From Akkermansia muciniphila (lineage in GTDB: Bacteria; Verrucomicrobiota; Verrucomicrobiia; Verrucomicrobiales; Akkermansiaceae): 48,367 nt of DNA. Below, piece after piece: positions 45,355-48,367 of this stretch. Under the pieces are notes generated by a model. The model was not told the origin of the DNA, did not search any database, and saw only the letters and a list, made by a program, of their open reading frames with translations. The translations under genes and the position numbers were made by a program. The DNA is taken from positions 1 to 48,367 of the forward strand of contig CAMDCV010000031.1 in assembly GCA_945890645.1 (NCBI GenBank), given 5' to 3'. How positions within the stretch are numbered: the stretch's first letter is position 1; each line of letters opens with the position of its first letter.

Positions 45355-46292
45355 GGTCGTGGGCTCGTAGCGTTGAGTGAGGCAAATGGCGGACGCTCGA
45401 TCGTCAGCATCGGCACTTCTTCCATCTGCCATCCATTATCAGTGGCGACGTGACGAATGTAAGATTGTCCTAACTCCTTTGACAAGTGCAACAATCCATC
45501 GCGTTCGGCGCGTTGGAGAAACACTTGCAAGATCGAGCATGCCATCGAGCCTAATTCATCGAGCGGCCGATTCCGGTGCCTCCGTGAATCGAGATCGCAC
45601 TGCGCAAATCCATCAATGCCACAGAGCGCCAGAGCATCGATCAAATGCGCCGTCTCCACTGCGTAGCCGCTCGGAAAAGACAAGCGCTCTAGCAGCGAAC
45701 GACGAATGGCATACTCGCCCGCGAGTGGTTGGTGGAATTCGCAAAGCTGCGGATAGAAAAGAGAAAACAGTGGCCGCATCAATAACTCCGAGACTCGCCC
45801 ACCGCCATGGTTCAACGGTTCCGCAGAAGTTTGCAATGGTCGACGGTAAAATGCTTTCACGTAATCGACATTGGGATTTTCTAACAAAGGTCCCACCAAA
45901 CCCGTCACGAAGCCCTGATGAAAATCAAGGATGTCACCATCGATGAATACACAGATCGAACCGCTACTGACAAATTGCGACTTCCACAAATTTTCTCCTT
46001 TGCCCGGATGATTGCCGCATTCCGGCACAATCTCCGATGCCAAAAAAACCCTCGCGCCTGCGGACGCTGCCCGCTCAAGTGTGAGATCACTCGAACCCGA
46101 ATCGACGACGATGATTTCATCCACTAACGCCACTTTCTCCATCAGCTTCTCACGAATTTCCGCAACAATCGCGGCGATGGTCGCTTCTTCATTTAATGTC
46201 GGGATCACCACGCTGATTGTTTGCGCTTGAGACTGCTTGCAATCACACAAAGCCTGCGCGTCGCCGAATTGTTGATGATGATAGACTTTCAA
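45351..46292 (-). CDS. gpgS: Glucosyl-3-phosphoglycerate synthase-like glycosyltransferase (GT81)
   Basis: GpgS makes glucosyl-3-phosphoglycerate from NDP-glucose and 3-phosphoglycerate, a precursor of the compatible solute glucosylglycerate. GT-A motifs: ISVVIPTLNEEATIAAIV, EIIVVDSGSSD, IDGDILDFHQGFVTGLVGPLL (metal-binding DGD), YRRPLQ with GGGRVSELLMRPL, HQPLAGEYAIRR and ETAHLIDA. The protein begins at TTG 46292, since a stop lies 12 bases upstream in frame and the conserved YHHQQF start needs it; no SD sequence is seen. The phosphatase partner (gpgP) is not adjacent. It follows the Hsp33-like gene by 12 bases. Confidence 0.85.
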   Translation of the reverse strand: MKVYHHQQFGDAQALCDCKQSQAQTISVVIPTLNEEATIAAIVAEIREKLMEKVALVDEIIVVDSGSSDLTLERAASAGARVFLASEIVPECGNHPGKGENLWKSQFVSSGSICVFIDGDILDFHQGFVTGLVGPLLENPNVDYVKAFYRRPLQTSAEPLNHGGGRVSELLMRPLFSLFYPQLCEFHQPLAGEYAIRRSLLERLSFPSGYAVETAHLIDALALCGIDGFAQCDLDSRRHRNRPLDELGSMACSILQVFLQRAERDGLLHLSKELGQSYIRHVATDNGWQMEEVPMLTIERPPFASLNATSPRP

Positions 46293-46304
46293 ATTACTAT
46301 AATT

Positions 46305-47162
46305 TTACTCGTTCTCTTGGAATTCGGATACCATTTCGCGCGATACCGGATAGACCGCAGCGCAACGTGGGCATTGCACTTGGATAACCTCAAGCTCGCC
46401 AAACAAATCATCCATCCGATTGCGCCACGATGCCAGCAAGGGCATGATTTTCAATAAATCACAGCCGCAGAAAAATCGGATCTTACGCACTTCTAACAAC
46501 TTCACCTCTTCGGTTTTTTCCAGTTGTTTCACGGTATCGACATCAAGTGCCGCAAGCCACTCCAAATCGCAATCGGGTTGTGCGACCACTACCGCGTAAT
46601 CGTCATCGCCCATATGAAAGGCACGCCCCGGCCGCTGCTCGGACTGGTGATAAAAATCTTCAAACCACAACAGCGGATTGCGGCTATCCATTTCCATCGT
46701 CGAGAGGCGCGGCTCCTTCTGGTGCGGCGTGGTCGTTTGCGCGTATAAATAATTGCGATCCGGTTCGCGCACATCTTCGGTGAACAAGCGTCCCGTGATG
46801 GCCTCCTGCGTGCAGCCACCGGTGGCAAACAAATTGACGCGCGGTGCTCGCAGATTGACGGTCCAGCCAGTGGTTTCCGCCCATGGCCGCGTCGTGAGGT
46901 ACAAGCTCAACATCACCAGGTGCTCCTTCAGCATCATATCCAACTCAGGATTATGGCGTATTTTTTGCTCCATCAAATGAATGTAATAATCCGTGAACAA
47001 GCCCGTGAACGAGCCGCGGATCCACAAGGCATTGCGGTGCCGCACAAAGATCGACTCAATTCGTGTCATGTCCTCTTCCATCACTTGCTGCTGCTCCGTC
47101 ACCGCGACAGCTTGCAACGACAATGCCCCAACATCCAAGTGCGAAATGGCGAAATTCCGCAT
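46305..47162 (-). CDS. hslO: Divergent Hsp33-family redox chaperone
   Basis: Hsp33 is a holdase activated by oxidation of a C-terminal zinc site. In this 285-aa protein the CxC-x(29)-CxxC pattern is intact (FFCGCDLL ... CPRCAAVYPVSREM), the spacing expected for Hsp33, and FEDFYHQSEQRPGRAF matches the family's QSEQ segment. The N-terminal half is divergent, lacking the usual glycine-rich repeats, and carries an additional cysteine (GGCTQEAI). ATG 47162 is used: an open frame continues upstream to 47924 but is antisense to the hydrolase gene and unlike Hsp33. First gene of an operon with gpgS and a GNAT. Confidence 0.8.
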   Translation of the reverse strand: MRNFAISHLDVGALSLQAVAVTEQQQVMEEDMTRIESIFVRHRNALWIRGSFTGLFTDYYIHLMEQKIRHNPELDMMLKEHLVMLSLYLTTRPWAETTGWTVNLRAPRVNLFATGGCTQEAITGRLFTEDVREPDRNYLYAQTTTPHQKEPRLSTMEMDSRNPLLWFEDFYHQSEQRPGRAFHMGDDDYAVVVAQPDCDLEWLAALDVDTVKQLEKTEEVKLLEVRKIRFFCGCDLLKIMPLLASWRNRMDDLFGELEVIQVQCPRCAAVYPVSREMVSEFQENE

Positions 47163-47169
47163 CTGGTGG

Positions 47170-47197
47170 TTGCCACTGCCCGTATTCCTGTTATAAT
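47170..47197 (+). promoter_or_regulatory. Perfect -10 promoter of the hydrolase gene, leaderless; overlaps the hslO -10
   Basis: TTGCCA (47170-47175), 16 bases, TATAAT (47192-47197). Seven bases separate it from GTG 47205, so initiation is expected at or 1 base before the start codon. On the minus strand the same bases read TATAAC (47195-47190), 27 bases before the hslO ATG, so the two -10 boxes share a TTATAA core. Confidence 0.75.
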
Positions 47198-47204
47198 TTC
47201 CTTT

Positions 47205-48254
47205 GTGAAACAGCCATTTACCATTGTCGCCCTCGTGGGTCGCTTGCGTTGTGTGGCCTCGTTGTTGCTTACGCTGGTTTTTGTTTCCTGCCACACCACC
47301 CCGAAATACACGCTGGTAAGCCATACTTACGACAAACCGCGACTGGGTGAAAAAACTTTCACCACCAAGGACAGGCAAAGCTTTTCCTATCGCAAATTCG
47401 TCGCCAGCGGGCCCGACGCTAAGGAACCGGAAACCGTGGTCATCGCCTTGCACGGATTTTGTGGAGCATCGATCGATTACAAAAATCTCGGCACGTGGCT
47501 CCTCAAAGAGCACCCCAGCATTGCCCTTTATGCCTATGACATTCGCGGACAAGGCCTCGATCCCGTGAATGAACGTCGGGGCGATATCGATATACCGGAA
47601 AATTGGTTCAACGACCTGAATACTTTCACCGAACTCGTGCGCCAGCAGCACCCCCGTGCGAACATCGTCTGGCAAGGTGAGAGCATGGGCGCGCTGATTC
47701 TCGCCAACACCTACCGTCGCGATATGGAAAATGGCAAACGCCCCGCTTGTGATGCGATCGTCATCACTTCCCCGGTCGTGAGTATTCGCGGAGATTTCCC
47801 CGCATGGAAAAAACAAACCGTGCGCGCCATCGCCAAAATTTTTCCTGCGGCCCGATTGTCGCTCGATACCCTCTCCGGCGGTGAACAGGTACAAATGACC
47901 GCGACTTCGACTCATAGCGAGCAATCAGAAACCAATGCATGGCACATCGAACGACACACGCTGCGTTTACTCGTCAGCCTCAATGATCTGATCGATCAAA
48001 TGAAAGTCAGTGCCGCTACTTTCCGAGTGCCGACCTTGATCGTTCACGGCGGAAAAGATTATTTCACCGATACACAGGACGTGATCACCTTCTACCAACA
48101 CCTCTCTGCCGCGCCCGAGAAAAAGCGATTGTTTTATCCAAAAGCCCATCACTTGCTAATGTACGACGCACAAAAAGACGTGGTCATTCAAGACATCGGC
48201 TCATGGTTATTGGACTTACCGAAAAATCGCAAAACGGCGAGAGTTCAAAGATAA
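47205..48254 (+). CDS. Lipoprotein alpha/beta hydrolase (lysophospholipase-like, S33 type)
   Basis: 349-aa alpha/beta hydrolase. It starts at GTG 47205, fixed by the promoter. A signal peptide (RLRCVASLLLTLVFVSC) ends in a lipobox-like FVSC, so it is probably a lipoprotein. The oxyanion segment is IALHGFCGASIDY, then AYDIRGQGLDP, the nucleophile elbow WQGESMG (Ser), acid IVHGGKDYFT (Asp) and His in PKAHHLLMYD, a complete triad. This is the monoglyceride lipase / lysophospholipase-like 'hydrolase_4' branch. It is divergent from hslO, and its 3' end overlaps the next, convergent gene by 10 bases. Confidence 0.9.
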   Translation: MKQPFTIVALVGRLRCVASLLLTLVFVSCHTTPKYTLVSHTYDKPRLGEKTFTTKDRQSFSYRKFVASGPDAKEPETVVIALHGFCGASIDYKNLGTWLLKEHPSIALYAYDIRGQGLDPVNERRGDIDIPENWFNDLNTFTELVRQQHPRANIVWQGESMGALILANTYRRDMENGKRPACDAIVITSPVVSIRGDFPAWKKQTVRAIAKIFPAARLSLDTLSGGEQVQMTATSTHSEQSETNAWHIERHTLRLLVSLNDLIDQMKVSAATFRVPTLIVHGGKDYFTDTQDVITFYQHLSAAPEKKRLFYPKAHHLLMYDAQKDVVIQDIGSWLLDLPKNRKTARVQR

Positions 48255-48367
48255 GCGGTTAATGCATCGACGTGGCTTTGATCCAATCGACGCACCAGTG
48301 CTGTGGTCAGCGCCACCATCGCGAGGTAGTCATTGATGTCGATGATCGAATTGTGCGAGTGAATGTA
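48245..48367 (-). CDS. 3' end of an unidentified gene, cut by the window edge
   Basis: The final 40 codons of a minus-strand gene, ending with TGA at 48247-48245. The visible residues (YIHSHNSIIDINDYLAMVAL ..., ending DALTAYL) read as a real C-terminus with conserved-looking His, Asn and Asp. A metallopeptidase-type C-terminus is possible; I cannot assign a family. It overlaps the hydrolase gene by 10 bases. Confidence 0.6.
   Translation of the reverse strand, partial: YIHSHNSIIDINDYLAMVALTTALVRRLDQSHVDALTAYL

Noticed and set aside
46920-47204. Upstream in-frame extension of the hydrolase
   Set aside because: It runs antisense through the hslO gene and upstream of a TATAAT promoter, and the signal peptide begins at GTG 47205.
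47163-47924. Upstream continuation of the Hsp33-like frame
   Set aside because: It overlaps the hydrolase gene antisense and bears no Hsp33 similarity; the family-like sequence starts at ATG 47162.
1-48367. Defence islands, prophage, IS elements, tRNA or rRNA genes
   Set aside because: No transposase, integrase, nuclease-helicase defence pair, or tRNA/rRNA-like sequence was recognised; the single helicase is a housekeeping UvrD/Rep type.

Overview
The window reads as chromosome of a diderm, LPS-bearing bacterium, most likely Verrucomicrobiota (PVC group; an inference, about 80% sure). The grounds are a fused LpxC-FabZ enzyme, LptE and WaaA (so a lipid A/Kdo outer membrane), tandem secreted sulfatases with a DUF1080 protein, a PEP-CTERM-like C-terminus, a long plant/cyanobacterial-type IspH, an alpha2 glycyl-tRNA synthetase, and a giant secreted protein carrying a secretin/STN-like module. 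Most of the window is ordinary housekeeping interleaved with lineage-specific large proteins. No rRNA, tRNA, IS element, prophage or CRISPR array was seen.

Layout. 1-9160: 3' part of queG; minus-strand HAD phosphatase and two sulfatases; ispH converging on an RND efflux permease. 9161-12205: an intergenic hairpin, a DUF1080 protein divergent from lpxC-fabZ, then rplI with a bidirectional terminator. 12288-17946: a secreted protein of unknown function, an orphan lutB, a heptad-repeat intergenic region, mpl and a second HAD protein. 18057-24845: one 2262-codon secreted protein. 24861-28623: a UvrD/Rep-type helicase and an exported TPR protein. 28678-32633: proC, a BamD-like lipoprotein, lptE, rsmI and a TIM-barrel gene in one tight array. 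32804-37151: a three-gene ABC system with an uncharacterised membrane/periplasmic subunit. 37247-41748: waaA converging on a GYF-CD225 protein, then the minus-strand glyS-rlmH-tlyA group. 41939-44912: PadR regulator translationally coupled to a HAAS-VIT-vWA-like membrane protein with a PEP-CTERM-like tail. 44917-48367: a GNAT / GpgS-like / Hsp33-like operon divergent from a lipoprotein hydrolase, then the tail of another gene.

Working together: LpxC-FabZ, LptE, WaaA and the BamD-like protein build the outer membrane; Mpl recycles peptidoglycan peptides; the sulfatases and DUF1080 protein suggest degradation of sulfated polysaccharides; the Hsp33-like and GpgS-like pair suggests stress response. 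The best candidates for something undescribed are the PadR/HAAS-VIT pair (41939-44912), the giant protein with an embedded STN-like module, and the three-gene ABC system.

Two window-wide patterns recur. Several well-formed sigma70-like promoters sit so close to the start codon that the mRNAs would be leaderless or nearly so. Of eight convergent gene junctions, seven have no visible terminator and three overlap in coding sequence.
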